Source: an uncultured Bacteroidales bacterium
GTDB lineage: Bacteria > Bacteroidota > Bacteroidia > Bacteroidales > Bacteroidaceae
NCBI GenBank assembly: GCA_902801485.1
Contig: CADCIP010000016.1
Span: 30,314 to 94,313 of the forward strand
Reading direction: 5' to 3'
Length of the DNA stretch: 64,000 bases
Below the pieces are notes generated by a model that was given only the letters and a program-made list of their open reading frames with translations, ran no database searches and had not been told where the DNA came from. This document shows, one piece after another, positions 33,597-42,649 of the stretch (positions are counted from its first letter, which is position 1; each line of letters opens with the position of its first letter). The position numbers and the translations under genes are program-made.

Positions 33597-36224
33597 TTAA
33601 AACTCTTGTCCCAAAACAAAGTGGAAGTGACTTCCGCTGTATGTCCTGCTTCCGAAAACAGGATCGAATCCGTATGCCCAGTCTATACCTAACATACCTA
33701 CCATAGGCAGGAAGATACGGACACCTACACCGGCCGATTTCTTCATATCGAATGGATTGAATTTCTTTACCTCATCCCAAGCATTTCCGCCTTCCAAGAA
33801 GGCAAGGCCGTAGATATTTGTGCTGGCACCCAAAATAAAGGGATAACGCAACTCCACAGAGAATCGGTCGTAGGCAAAGCCGTTATAACCATTCGGTGTA
33901 AGCGAACCGTTGTCATATCCGCGCAAACCGATAGTTTCGGTTGCATAAGTATAACTGTAACCGCTCATACCGTCGCCACCCATATAATATGTCTCAAACG
34001 GGGAACGCTTGTTTTTGTTGTAATGTCCCAGCATACCGAATTCTACACGGGTTGACAGAACGAAACACTTATTGCCGCCGGAAAGAGCCGTATAGGTTCT
34101 GTTCTTGAATTTCCACTTATGGTACTCTACCCATTTGTGTTTCTCCTGCATCTCCTTTTGGTAATTCTCGCTGTAGATATCTTTGGCTAAATTGGCATAG
34201 TCTTTATTATCGAATAAACTATAGGGAGGAGTAAGCGAGACACTCATCAGGAATTCAGAACCGCTGCGGGGGTAAATGGGATTGTCAACATTGTTTCTGC
34301 TAAGTGTCAGACCCAGGCTGATGTTGTTACAGTTACCATTATTGATAATGAAATACTGCCAGTCCTTCATCATATAACGGACATAGCTTAACTCTGCTGT
34401 CAGGGAGAAATAGTCATCGGGCCAACGCAGACGTTTTCCCCAGCCGACACTCAGGCTGAAAGTCATGAACGACTTGTCGGGGTCATAATAGTTCTCGTAA
34501 TAATTATAGCCGTAACCGGTACCCATGCCATACAGGAAACTGCTGTAATAATTATTGTAATAGGCCGAGTTATAATAATTGTCGCTGATGTCGGTCTGTT
34601 TACTGAACGAAGCACCTATACTGAGGGTATTGGGACGCTTGCCGCCAAACCAGGGATTTATATAGCTTAAGCTATAACTCTGGAAATACCTGCCGTTTGT
34701 CTGACCGCTGATACTGAATGTCTCACCGTTACCTTGTGGCAGTAATCCACGTCTTATGCCATTCTTCTTAAACAGATTAGCCATACAGAAGTTAGTAAAC
34801 TTCAAACCGATTTTTCCCACAACGCCAGTCTGGCCGTAACCCAGCGAGAACTCTATCTGGTCGCTGCTCTTGGATGTCAGGCCCCAGTTAATATCTACTG
34901 TTCCATTGGTGGCATCAGGCTTAATATCAGGGTTGATGCTTTCTGCATCGAAATGTCCCAGGGCTGCAATCTCTCGATAAGAACGCATCAGGGCATCTTT
35001 GGAAAACAGGTCGCCTGGCTTGTTTTTCAGTTCCCTGCGCACCACGTTCTCATAGACACGGTCGTTTCCTGAGATTCTGACGTGACTGATGTGAGCTTGA
35101 ACGCCTTCGAAAATACGAATTTCCAAATCTACCGAGTCTTCTATTACGTTCACGACAACAGGATCCAACTGAGAGAAGACATATCCGTTGTTATAATAGA
35201 GGTTTCCTACGGCATCGTCATCTCCCTTCAACCTGTCGTTCAAATGCTTCTGGTTAAACACATCACCCTTTTCCATTCGCAGCACTTGCTTCAGGCCCTC
35301 AGTAGGATAGAGTGTGTTACCCACCCATTCTATATTTCTGACGTAATACTTCTGGCCTTCTTCTACAGTCAGGTAGATGTCAACATTATCACCATAGGGA
35401 ACCACACTGTCTGCAACCAAGAGGGCATCCATATAACCCAATTCACCGTACTTCTCCATCAGGTTCTCTTTGGCTTCCTTGTATTTTGCTTCGGTAAACT
35501 TCTTGCTACGGAACAAGCCGGCCAGGGAGCCCTTCTCATGTATTTTCTTCAAGATACCGGGCTTTATCAGGTTACCTTTTATCTTAGCCGTCGTCAGATG
35601 TTCATTTCCCGAAATATAAATCTTGTGAACCTTTACCTTACCTTTCTTGTCAACATTGACATCCAAAATAACCTTATCAGGCTGGCTGGCATCATCACGT
35701 TGCATGATGCTTACTTCAGCATTCTTGAAACCCTTTTCTTCGAAATATCTCTTGCACAACAGTTTTGCCCTGTCCAGCATATTAGGGGTCATCTGATTAT
35801 CTTTTATCAGTCCCAGCTTCTCCTGCAAATCGTCGCGTTCGTTTTTTCTTACTCCATTGTAATTTATCTGGGAGATTCTAGGCCTCTGGGCCAACTGAAT
35901 GTGCAGATAAACCGAGTCGTTCACCAAGCTGTCCACACTGATGGAAACATTGCTGAACAATCCGTTTCTCCAGTAGCGTTTCACAGCCTTCGTAATCTCA
36001 TCGCTAGGTATGGTGATGGGCTGTCCAACCGTCAGTCCGCTCAAGCCTATAAGGAGGTAATCATCATAGTTATTGATACCGTCCACCGTGATATTACCAA
36101 TATAATAGGTTCTTGGGGTACGGCTATAGTCTATCGTCGGCTTTATCTCACGCTGCACCACCTGACCGTATATATCAGACAGCAGTGCAGTCAATAATAA
36201 TATAACAAGGTATATTCTTTTCAC
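33597..36224 (-). CDS. bamA: Outer membrane assembly factor BamA
   Basis: BamA is the core of the machine that folds beta-barrel proteins into the outer membrane. I place the start at the GTG at 36224, giving VKRIYLVILLLTALLSDIYG as signal peptide; no ATG lies nearby and the first upstream in-frame ATG (36398) would sit inside uppS. The 875-residue product has five POTRA-like repeats (for example YIGNITVDGINNYDDYLLI, VRNIEWVGNTLYPTEGLKQ) and a C-terminal barrel with GGDGMSGYSYTYATETIGLRG, and ends GSHFHFVLGQEF with a terminal aromatic residue. It lies 28 bases after uppS and before three skp-like genes. Confidence 0.93.
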   Translation of the reverse strand: MKRIYLVILLLTALLSDIYGQVVQREIKPTIDYSRTPRTYYIGNITVDGINNYDDYLLIGLSGLTVGQPITIPSDEITKAVKRYWRNGLFSNVSISVDSLVNDSVYLHIQLAQRPRISQINYNGVRKNERDDLQEKLGLIKDNQMTPNMLDRAKLLCKRYFEEKGFKNAEVSIMQRDDASQPDKVILDVNVDKKGKVKVHKIYISGNEHLTTAKIKGNLIKPGILKKIHEKGSLAGLFRSKKFTEAKYKEAKENLMEKYGELGYMDALLVADSVVPYGDNVDIYLTVEEGQKYYVRNIEWVGNTLYPTEGLKQVLRMEKGDVFNQKHLNDRLKGDDDAVGNLYYNNGYVFSQLDPVVVNVIEDSVDLEIRIFEGVQAHISHVRISGNDRVYENVVRRELKNKPGDLFSKDALMRSYREIAALGHFDAESINPDIKPDATNGTVDINWGLTSKSSDQIEFSLGYGQTGVVGKIGLKFTNFCMANLFKKNGIRRGLLPQGNGETFSISGQTNGRYFQSYSLSYINPWFGGKRPNTLSIGASFSKQTDISDNYYNSAYYNNYYSSFLYGMGTGYGYNYYENYYDPDKSFMTFSLSVGWGKRLRWPDDYFSLTAELSYVRYMMKDWQYFIINNGNCNNISLGLTLSRNNVDNPIYPRSGSEFLMSVSLTPPYSLFDNKDYANLAKDIYSENYQKEMQEKHKWVEYHKWKFKNRTYTALSGGNKCFVLSTRVEFGMLGHYNKNKRSPFETYYMGGDGMSGYSYTYATETIGLRGYDNGSLTPNGYNGFAYDRFSVELRYPFILGASTNIYGLAFLEGGNAWDEVKKFNPFDMKKSAGVGVRIFLPMVGMLGIDWAYGFDPVFGSRTYSGSHFHFVLGQEF

Positions 36225-36252
36225 AGCTCTTACCTTAATTCCGTCTCCTTTT

Positions 36253-37002
36253 TTATTTATTCTTTTCCTCCTCGATTTGATCACCGGTTTTACCAAATCT
36301 GCGTTGGCGTCTTTGGTACTCAGCAATGGCTTTATGCAAATCCTCCTCTTTGAAGTCTGGCCAGTATGTGTCGCAAAAATAAAACTCGCTATAGGCACAC
36401 TGCCACAAGAGGTAGTTGCTGATTCTCAGCTCTCCTCCCGTACGTATCAGCAGATCCGGATCTGTCATGAAGTTTGTCTCCAGATGGGCCGAAACATAAT
36501 GCTCGTCGATTTCCTCTGGTTTTACCTTTCCCGCCGCAGCATCTCTTGCCACCTGTTGCATCGTCTTTGTCAACTCCCACCGACTGCTGTAGTTAAGAGC
36601 GGTTATGGCAGTCATTCTGGTATTATTGGCTGTATTTGCCATACATTCCTCCAGACGTTGTCTGGCATGCTGAGGCAAACGTGTGATATCACCTATTAGG
36701 CGGAAACGCACATTATTCTTCATGAATATTTCGTCTTCCAACTTAGTGGCAATCAGGTTCATCAGCGCAGCCACCTCTGGTTCCGGGCGATTCCAGTTTT
36801 CCGTAGAGAAGGTGTACATTGTCAGGTACTTAACCCCCAGACGCGCACACTCCGATGTAATGCGTGTTACCGTCTCCACACCCTCTACATGTCCTGCAGA
36901 GCGAGGCAATCCCTTTTCTTTAGCCCACCGTCCGTTACCATCCATGATAATGGCTATAGACTCCGGGATATTGTTCATGTCGAGCTCTATCTTATTTTCC
37001 AT
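36253..37002 (-). CDS. uppS: Undecaprenyl diphosphate synthase
   Basis: The 249-residue cis-prenyltransferase has the catalytic Asp21 in [14 protein letters not shown], then [11 protein letters not shown] and the [19 protein letters not shown] region (the usual RTSGE/RTGGE motif). It makes the C55 lipid carrier for peptidoglycan and surface glycans. In Porphyromonas the order porG, uppS, bamA, skp is the same as here, as I recall. The spacing to bamA is 28 bases. Confidence 0.96.
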   Translation of the reverse strand: MENKIELDMNNIPESIAIIMDGNGRWAKEKGLPRSAGHVEGVETVTRITSECARLGVKYLTMYTFSTENWNRPEPEVAALMNLIATKLEDEIFMKNNVRFRLIGDITRLPQHARQRLEECMANTANNTRMTAITALNYSSRWELTKTMQQVARDAAAGKVKPEEIDEHYVSAHLETNFMTDPDLLIRTGGELRISNYLLWQCAYSEFYFCDTYWPDFKEEDLHKAIAEYQRRQRRFGKTGDQIEEEKNK

Positions 37003-37061
37003 TTAATCTTATTTATCTTAAAAACTCGTCAACTTGTTTTTCAAACAACTTGCCAACTATC

Positions 37062-37802
37062 TTAATTATTGCATTTCCTCAACTTGGGCATAAACTCATA
37101 CGTCAGATAAACCATTGTAAAGTTATAGCAATCCTTGTTCTTCAGTCCTACGCTCTTTATTCCGTAAGGATGTACCAACTGGGTTGTGCCCTCGGGCGTT
37201 GCATCCAGTCTGTCGCTGGTGGTAAAGCGCATAGTCCATTCGAAGCCGAGGTTCAGGCGTGGTTTCAACTTGTATTTCACACCAACTCCCACAGGCAAGC
37301 ACAAGGCACCGCAAGCACTGGCTCCGCCTCCCATTCCTACTGTCAGACCCATGCCGGCCAAAATATAGGGGGTGATTCTGCTCAGACCCTTATAGCCTCC
37401 TCCCATGCCGAAACCCCAGAAATTCAGTTCAAACTGAGCACCGATATCCAACACATTGCGCGAGAAGTCCACCTTCACCGGTATGCCGCCCTCTGCAGTG
37501 CCGCTTAACGGGTCCAAGGGAATAAAGCCATCCGTACTTCCGCTCAGATGTCCCATTGCTATGTTCATCTTCACTGCCATTCTCGGATTCAAGATGCGCC
37601 TGGCAGTTATGCCGCCCATGAACCCCATGTGGGCATACGGAGTACTGTTTCCGTCACCCATATAGAAGCAAGTCCCAAGGGCCGCTCCAATATCCATCTT
37701 GTATTCCAGATCCTCTGCTCTCAGCCGGCCGGAAAAGGAACACAACAGGAACAGCAGCGTTATTGACGCAAAAAGTCCAGTCTGTTCAGTTTTCCTCGCC
37801 AT
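37062..37802 (-). CDS. porG: Outer-membrane beta-barrel protein PorG (DUF6089 type)
   Basis: The 246-residue protein starts with a signal peptide (about 1-29, hydrophobic ASITLLFLLCSFSG) and then shows barrel strands: MDIGAALGTCFYMGDGNSTPY, MGFMGGITARRILNPRMAVK and FEWTMRFTTSDRL. This matches the DUF6089/PorG family, which in Porphyromonas links the T9SS PorKN ring to the outer membrane. The gene order before uppS-bamA-skp supports the call. Its start overlaps the end of the DUF6242 gene by 43 bases; no later start keeps the signal peptide. With porQ this is the second T9SS gene in the window. Confidence 0.83.
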   Translation of the reverse strand: MARKTEQTGLFASITLLFLLCSFSGRLRAEDLEYKMDIGAALGTCFYMGDGNSTPYAHMGFMGGITARRILNPRMAVKMNIAMGHLSGSTDGFIPLDPLSGTAEGGIPVKVDFSRNVLDIGAQFELNFWGFGMGGGYKGLSRITPYILAGMGLTVGMGGGASACGALCLPVGVGVKYKLKPRLNLGFEWTMRFTTSDRLDATPEGTTQLVHPYGIKSVGLKNKDCYNFTMVYLTYEFMPKLRKCNN

Positions 37803-39163
37803 ACTTCACCATTGGCAATTATCCATATAACATTATTTCCGTCAACCACACTTACGATAGGACCGCTAACACCCTTCAGATCTTTGGGCAGATGCAGTTC
37901 CGAATCGGTACGCCAGGAAATACCATAGTCCTCACTGACATAGAGTGCATCCATTGCCTTGTTTGTACCCTTGCCTGTTACCGAGGCACCACCAAAGGCC
38001 ATGCACTTCCCGTCGTATTGTATCAGGTTCAGATATTCCAACTGCGGCAATGTACACTTGTTGTCGGTAGTCTGATTCATGAACATCCATACGGCATTTG
38101 TTTCCGAAATATCTTCGTTCCACATTTTATTCCACACTACGGATGTCTTGTCGGCCTCCGCAGTCCTGTTGCCCACCATTACCAGACGGTTGTTTCCGTT
38201 TTTCTGATTAATCATCAATGACTTTACATCCCTCGAAGGCAGATAGGCAGAACTTTCGTCTAAGCCTTCAGGTTGGAAGTCCCATTCGCCCTGTTCATTC
38301 TCGCTGCACCTGTACAACTCTCCATCCATAAGGGTGTACAGATAACTGGGGGTTGCAGCCACCAGCACCCTGCCTGGATGCTGTGCAATATCCAGTTTTT
38401 TCCAATCCTTACCGTCTGTCGTGGTGTATATATCGCCACTCAAAGTGGATATGTAGAAGGCATTACCTTTCTTGTTAACCGTTTGGACATCGGCATCCGA
38501 AGGCAAGTTTGTGGGCGTTTCATTCCACACACCATCAGATGAACATTCCACAAAAGATATAGCATCACTCTTCTTACCAAGGACTGCCACATGGTCTTGT
38601 ACTACGAGCGCACGCTGCTGACTAAAGCCCCGCAACTGCGGAACAGCAGCACCGGCTTTATTCCAATATAGCGAATCGCCTTCCATCTGGTGGACCTTAA
38701 CGGTAAGGGTATAATATCTTGTACTCATACCGTCGGAGGCTATTAACATCAACTCCAGCGGTTTACGCAAATCTATACTGTCACTCGAGCTGTAACTCAC
38801 CCAGACAGTATCTGTTTCTGTTTCTTTGAGATAAAGCAAGTTGGAACCGGTAAAGGAGATGTCCACCAACACGGCATCCAATAGAGAGCCGTACAACAAC
38901 GAATCTCTGTTCTCTATTGTCAGCGAGCGCTGGTTGATGGTCATGCCAAAGTTGCTTCCTGTGTATGTGGTTCTGATGATTGTATCATGCCCTAAAGAAT
39001 CCAGCATGTGAACCTGACGTTTAATGTTCCCCAACTGTACATCGTAGATATAACAATAATCATCAGTCACAACCTCCTTGTCGGAGATACACGAACCCGA
39101 CAGGAAAGTTATTGTCGCCAGCAGCAACATCCAATATTTTTTTATTCTCTTATGTGCGCACAT
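37760..39163 (-). CDS. DUF6242-type lipoprotein
   Basis: The 467-residue protein starts with a basic stretch (MCAHKRIKKYW) and a lipoprotein signal ending LSGSC. The N-terminal third is beta-rich (YDVQLGNIKRQVHMLDSLG); the rest resembles a beta-propeller with exo-alpha-sialidase-like blades, such as YTTTDGKDWKKLD and YVSEDYGISWRTDSEL. It seems to belong to DUF6242, whose function is unknown. It heads the envelope operon: a TACCTTTG -7 element lies 27 bases before its ATG, and porG overlaps its end. Confidence 0.75.
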   Translation of the reverse strand: MCAHKRIKKYWMLLLATITFLSGSCISDKEVVTDDYCYIYDVQLGNIKRQVHMLDSLGHDTIIRTTYTGSNFGMTINQRSLTIENRDSLLYGSLLDAVLVDISFTGSNLLYLKETETDTVWVSYSSSDSIDLRKPLELMLIASDGMSTRYYTLTVKVHQMEGDSLYWNKAGAAVPQLRGFSQQRALVVQDHVAVLGKKSDAISFVECSSDGVWNETPTNLPSDADVQTVNKKGNAFYISTLSGDIYTTTDGKDWKKLDIAQHPGRVLVAATPSYLYTLMDGELYRCSENEQGEWDFQPEGLDESSAYLPSRDVKSLMINQKNGNNRLVMVGNRTAEADKTSVVWNKMWNEDISETNAVWMFMNQTTDNKCTLPQLEYLNLIQYDGKCMAFGGASVTGKGTNKAMDALYVSEDYGISWRTDSELHLPKDLKGVSGPIVSVVDGNNVIWIIANGEVWRGKLNRLDFLRQ

Positions 39164-39190
39164 TTATTATGGTATATTTTAACCAAGGTG

Positions 39191-39198
39191 CAAAGGTA
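39191..39198 (-). promoter_or_regulatory. -7 element TACCTTTG for the DUF6242-porG-uppS-bamA operon
   Basis: On the minus strand TACCTTTG fits TAnnTTTG and lies 27 bases before the DUF6242 ATG. No other clear element was seen before murI/gtrA, so this may drive the whole cluster. Confidence 0.6.
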
Positions 39199-39290
39199 TA
39201 GTTAATATTTGACATTACATCAAATTCCGCTTAAGAATTAAGTAAAATTAGGGTTTATCCGACTTAAAGTGGCTGTTTTTGCTGTTTTTT

Positions 39291-40280
39291 TTACATTTCG
39301 CGACTATAGTTAAGGATTTTTCTGCTATCTTCCGATAGTTCTGTTCTCAGGTTCTCCTCCTTCATCTGGGGCACAGAAACGCCCCGGCCCAGACAGAAAG
39401 GCGCAATCTCCACACGAGCCTCATCCCACAAGCCTTCATCTATGAAATGCTGCAACAGCCGGGCTCCGCCCTCCACCATCAGCGACTGAATACCACGTTT
39501 ATACAAATCACCCAGAATCTCCCTCAAATTGCCTGTATGATAGATTACCGTCGGCACTGTTCCGTCTTTCAGATGAACAGACTCAGACAAGACGCCTTTC
39601 CGGTCGATGGATACTCTCAGCGGATCAGGTCCTTCCCACAGACGGTTTGTCAGCGTGGGATTATCCGTCAGAACAGTTCTGGTACCCACCATGATGGCCT
39701 GATGCATGGCCCGCATCCGGTGGACAAGTGTTTGGGTGAAAGTTGTCGAGAATTTGACGGGTTTATCACTTTTGCTTCGCTCGGCATCCATAAAACCGTC
39801 TTCGCTCTGTGCCCATTTCAGGGTTACGAAGGGACGGTGTTGCCGGTGAAAGGTAATGAACCTTTTGTTCAGTTCCAGGCATTCTTTCTCCAGTACGCCT
39901 ACCTCCACTTCTATTCCAGCATCTCGCAACTTCTTGATTCCCTGCCCGTTCACCTTGGCAAAGGGATCCAGGCAGCCGACCACCACACGCGGAATCTGCT
40001 TTTCTATTATCAGGTCGGCACACGGCGGTGTCTTTCCGTAATGCGAACAAGGTTCCAGGCTTACATAGATAGTGCTATCCTTCAGCAGGGATTCATCCCG
40101 TACGCTACGGATGGCATTCACCTCGGCATGGGGACCGCCACACCTTCTATGAAAACCCTCGCCGATTATCTTCCCTTCATGCACAACCACAGCACCCACC
40201 ATCGGGTTGGGAGGAGCACCCATCACACCACACTTGGCTAATTGGATGCAACGCTGCATGTATTTTAATTCATAATTCAT
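39291..40280 (-). CDS. ribD: Riboflavin biosynthesis deaminase/reductase RibD
   Basis: The 329-residue protein is a two-domain RibD. The N-terminal deaminase has the zinc motif His51 in HAEVNAI and Cys78/Cys87 in LEPCSHYGKTPPC; the C-terminal reductase begins near RPFVTLKWAQSEDG and ends with MVEGGARLLQHFIDEGLWDE. It performs two consecutive steps between the GTP cyclohydrolase II product and the ribityl compound. It is divergent from prmC and separated by 33 bases. No FMN riboswitch is visible upstream, since the gap is too short. Confidence 0.95.
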   Translation of the reverse strand: MNYELKYMQRCIQLAKCGVMGAPPNPMVGAVVVHEGKIIGEGFHRRCGGPHAEVNAIRSVRDESLLKDSTIYVSLEPCSHYGKTPPCADLIIEKQIPRVVVGCLDPFAKVNGQGIKKLRDAGIEVEVGVLEKECLELNKRFITFHRQHRPFVTLKWAQSEDGFMDAERSKSDKPVKFSTTFTQTLVHRMRAMHQAIMVGTRTVLTDNPTLTNRLWEGPDPLRVSIDRKGVLSESVHLKDGTVPTVIYHTGNLREILGDLYKRGIQSLMVEGGARLLQHFIDEGLWDEARVEIAPFCLGRGVSVPQMKEENLRTELSEDSRKILNYSREM

Positions 40281-40301
40281 AAAATGTTCACCTTTTTTTT
40301 G

Positions 40302-40309
40302 TACTTTTG
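40302..40309 (+). promoter_or_regulatory. -7 element TACTTTTG directly before prmC
   Basis: TACTTTTG fits TAnnTTTG and ends four bases before the ATG at 40314. Transcription would start at or next to that ATG, so the mRNA would be leaderless, or translation starts at the ATG at 40323. It also argues against the longer reading from 40284. Confidence 0.6.
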
Positions 40310-40313
40310 CAGC

Positions 40314-41129
40314 ATGAATCCCATGCAGAGACTTTTATCCGTCTATCCGCAACGCGAGGCCCGTGCCCTCTACATGCTGGTTATGGAAGTCGCCTTTGGC
40401 TTGACTCCCACGCAAGTTTTGACAGGCAAAGATAACAAATTATCTTCAGACAAGCAGGCTTTGCTGCAAAATATTATCGACAGACTTCTCAGAAAAGAAC
40501 CGGTACAGTATATTCTGGGACAAGCAGATTTCTGCGGTCATACATTTCATGTAGCACCAGGTGTCCTGATTCCCAGACCCGAGACCGAGGGACTTGTCCG
40601 TCTTATCGGTCAGCATTCCCCCACCCCCTGCTCTGTTCTCGATATCGGGACAGGCAGCGGTTGTATAGCCGTTTCTCTGGCCTTGATGGGGCACAAGTTA
40701 ACAGCTATGGATGTTTCAGCCGACACCCTGAAGATAGCCCGCGAGAATGCCAGAACGCTTCAGGCCAATGTGGATTTTTGTCAAGAAGATATTTTACATC
40801 CGTCACACACGCAGCAGCAATGGGATGTCATTGTCAGCAATCCCCCTTATGTCTGCCAGAGGGAAGCCGGGCAGATGGACAGCAATGTGTTGGATTACGA
40901 GCCGCATCTGGCCCTTTTTGTACCCGACGACGATCCGCTTCTCTTCTATCGCGCCATTACCCTTTTTGCAGTCAAGCATCTTACAGCCAATGGACGCCTG
41001 TACTTCGAGATTAACCAGGAATACCCTGCAGAAACCGCATCATTACTGGAACAGGCGGGATTCCGTAAAGTCGAGGTTCACACAGATTGTTTCGATAAAC
41101 CAAGATTCATTTCAGCCATTAAAGCATGA
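40314..41129 (+). CDS. prmC: Peptide chain release factor N5-glutamine methyltransferase
   Basis: PrmC methylates the GGQ glutamine of release factors. The protein (271 residues from MNPMQRLLS) has the PrmC N-terminal helical part, SVLDIGTGSGCIAVSLAL for AdoMet, and the catalytic VSNPPYV. I prefer the ATG at 40314 or the one at 40323, because the promoter element lies between 40284 and 40314. It overlaps recX by four bases (ATGA). Confidence 0.92.
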   Translation: MNPMQRLLSVYPQREARALYMLVMEVAFGLTPTQVLTGKDNKLSSDKQALLQNIIDRLLRKEPVQYILGQADFCGHTFHVAPGVLIPRPETEGLVRLIGQHSPTPCSVLDIGTGSGCIAVSLALMGHKLTAMDVSADTLKIARENARTLQANVDFCQEDILHPSHTQQQWDVIVSNPPYVCQREAGQMDSNVLDYEPHLALFVPDDDPLLFYRAITLFAVKHLTANGRLYFEINQEYPAETASLLEQAGFRKVEVHTDCFDKPRFISAIKA

Positions 41130-41596
41130 AACCACTCACCTATGAACAAGCCCTGTCTCGTGCCGCTGCCCTTTGTAGCGGAAGCGAACATTGCAGCTCA
41201 GAGATACGAAAGAAACTGCTCCTCTGGGGCCTTTCTCCGACCCAGTCAGAGAAAGCAATAACCTTTCTGAATGAAGAGAAATATATTGACAGTCAGCGCT
41301 TCTGTCGTGCCTATTGTTTGGACAAGTTCCGTTATAATCATTGGGGACGCATCAAGATAAGTCAGATGCTTCGGTTGCTCGAAATGGACAGCACCGATAT
41401 CAACGAAGGCCTTGATGCCATTCCCGAGGAGGAATATCAGGAAGTCCTCCAGCATATCCTGGAGCAGAAAAACAAGCAGCTCCGCGATTCCGACCCATAT
41501 ATTCGCAAGGGCAAACTGGTTCGTCACGCCCTATCCCGCGGCTTCGAAACCCATCTTATCTTAGAGGCAACAGAAGCTCTCCTTCATGAGTCATAA
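41126..41596 (+). CDS. recX: Regulatory protein RecX
   Basis: The 156-residue protein matches RecX: helical repeats with CSGSEHCSSEIRKKLLLWGL, FLNEEKYIDSQRFCRAYCLDKF and GRIKISQMLRL. RecX binds and inhibits RecA filaments. It is translationally coupled to prmC. After its stop there are 257 bases with no gene before the MNT gene. Confidence 0.9.
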   Translation: MKPLTYEQALSRAAALCSGSEHCSSEIRKKLLLWGLSPTQSEKAITFLNEEKYIDSQRFCRAYCLDKFRYNHWGRIKISQMLRLLEMDSTDINEGLDAIPEEEYQEVLQHILEQKNKQLRDSDPYIRKGKLVRHALSRGFETHLILEATEALLHES

Positions 41597-41853
41597 GCCC
41601 AATGTTTAAGGTTTAACTATCTGATTTAAAAACAGTCCCACAACAGTAACATTAAGTGGAACCACGTGAAACTGCCAAGGGAATGAGAAGCAAGTATCAA
41701 GTAAAAACATGGAAAAATACCAATTAGTGTAGGCAGCATGTAGACTCTAAAGGGTAGCTTTGTAAATCCGTACTTCCGTAAAAAACACTATTATTCTTTG
41801 TACGTATTGGTAAAATCGTTTTTTTCGCAAAAAGAAACATCTAATGTCGTTAT

Positions 41854-42153
41854 ATGGACAGGCAGCAAATGATAGAGAAGATAGTCGAGTACTTCAAGAC
41901 TCAACCCGTCCTGAAAGCATGGCTTTTTGGCTCCTACTCTCGTGGTGAGGAACGTGCTGACAGCGATGTGGACATCTTGGTTACGCTTGATCAAGAGGCG
42001 AATGTAGGTCTGTTCAAATTGAGTGGAATGCATCTTGATTTACAGGATTTACTTCAGAAACCAGTTGATCTTGTTACAGACAAAGGCTTAATGCCTTTTG
42101 CTCGTCCGAGTGTAGAACGCGGCAGAAAATTAATATATGAGAGAACCGCTTAG
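41854..42153 (+). CDS. MNT-type nucleotidyltransferase (HEPN/MNT antitoxin)
   Basis: The 99-residue protein is a minimal nucleotidyltransferase with the GSYSRGEERADSDVDILV motif (Gly26-Ser27, Asp38, Asp40). In HEPN/MNT modules this protein is the antitoxin that modifies the HEPN RNase partner, for example by AMP addition to its Tyr. The gene looks intact. The overlapping downstream HEPN gene is broken, so the module is no longer functional as a pair. The prmC-recX operon lies upstream; the module is an isolated accessory insert. Confidence 0.87.
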   Translation: MDRQQMIEKIVEYFKTQPVLKAWLFGSYSRGEERADSDVDILVTLDQEANVGLFKLSGMHLDLQDLLQKPVDLVTDKGLMPFARPSVERGRKLIYERTA

Positions 42154-42308
42154 AGAGAAGGCACGTCAAACATATCTTAGATGCAATCAACAGGTTACAG
42201 ACTCATGCAGGATATTTGTCTAAGAGTCCTATATTTGATCTTAGTGGTCGAAGAGTTTCTGTACCAATGCAAAAAGGTATTTTCATTATTAACAGAAAAA
42301 AGTTATGA
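42137..42308 (+). pseudogene. HEPN toxin remnant, frameshifted, with T9SS-CTD-like tail
   Basis: An ATG at 42137, overlapping the MNT gene by 17 bases, starts MREPLREKAR, the usual opening of MNT-associated HEPN proteins. The reading then has to shift by one base near 42168 to continue as KHILDAINRLQTHAGYLSK, also HEPN-like. After that, HEPN sequence stops and SPIFDLSGRRV, then PMQKGIFIINRKKL, follows up to a TGA at 42306-42308. That end resembles the C-terminal sorting domain of T9SS cargo. About three quarters of a HEPN protein is missing. It appears to be a deletion fusion plus a frameshift. Confidence 0.7.
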
Positions 42309-42355
42309 TTGAGTAAATACCTTTTATAATCATAGCTTTCACCAACATTAAATAA

Positions 42356-42400
42356 AGTATCCGCTGTGCTGTAAACATTTGGCGTCAGCGGATACTTTTT
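42356..42400 (+). terminator. Rho-independent terminator after the MNT/HEPN locus
   Basis: AGTATCCGCTG (42356-42366) pairs perfectly with CAGCGGATACT (42386-42396), with a 19-base loop, followed by a T-run (42396-42400). Confidence 0.75.
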
Positions 42401-42503
42401 CTACTTGTTTTGTGATATCCAGTTATAGAAAAGTGGCTTGCCCTCCTATTCCTAACGGGGTTCCTTTGCTGTCAGCCACTTCCACGCCGGCACCACGGGT
42501 ATT

Positions 42504-42540
42504 CCAACCTCCGTGCCCTCCTCTTGGGAGGGGTTGGAGG
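42504..42540. repeat. Dispersed palindrome, intergenic copy
   Basis: CCAACC...GGTTGG outer arms enclose CCCTCC...GGGAGGGG inner arms. This is a longer variant of the palindrome family found in genes of this window. Confidence 0.75.
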
Positions 42541-42594
42541 CAGGCCAACATTAGACAATAGAAATCGTTTTTGGATCCTATAACAAGACATAAA

Positions 42595-42629
42595 ACAGAG
42601 GACATAACCTTAGGGGCTATGTCCTCTGT
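42595..42629 (-). terminator. Terminator after asnS
   Basis: ACAGAGGACATA (42595-42606) pairs with TATGTCCTCTGT (42618-42629), with an 11-base loop. On the minus strand TTTTATG follows, so it is a moderate terminator about 20 bases after the asnS stop. Confidence 0.7.
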
Positions 42630-42649
42630 GTAATTTATCAGAATGTAAA

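Larger units (their letters stand above)
42309..42649. other. 340-bp gap with two terminators and a palindrome
   Basis: No gene is supported. The gap holds a terminator for the plus strand (42356-42400), a dispersed palindrome (42504-42540) and a terminator for asnS on the minus strand (42595-42629). A reading frame on either strand through the palindrome looks repeat-derived. Confidence 0.75.

Noticed and set aside
35082-36197. 371-codon plus-strand frame antisense to bamA
   Set aside because: Shadow of the POTRA-coding part of bamA with no recognisable protein features.
36225-36398. Longer BamA start at 36398
   Set aside because: It would overlap the uppS coding sequence by about 145 bases and put 58 non-conserved residues before the signal peptide.
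40281-40313. FMN riboswitch before ribD
   Set aside because: The gap between the divergent ribD and prmC genes is only 33 bases, too short for the aptamer.
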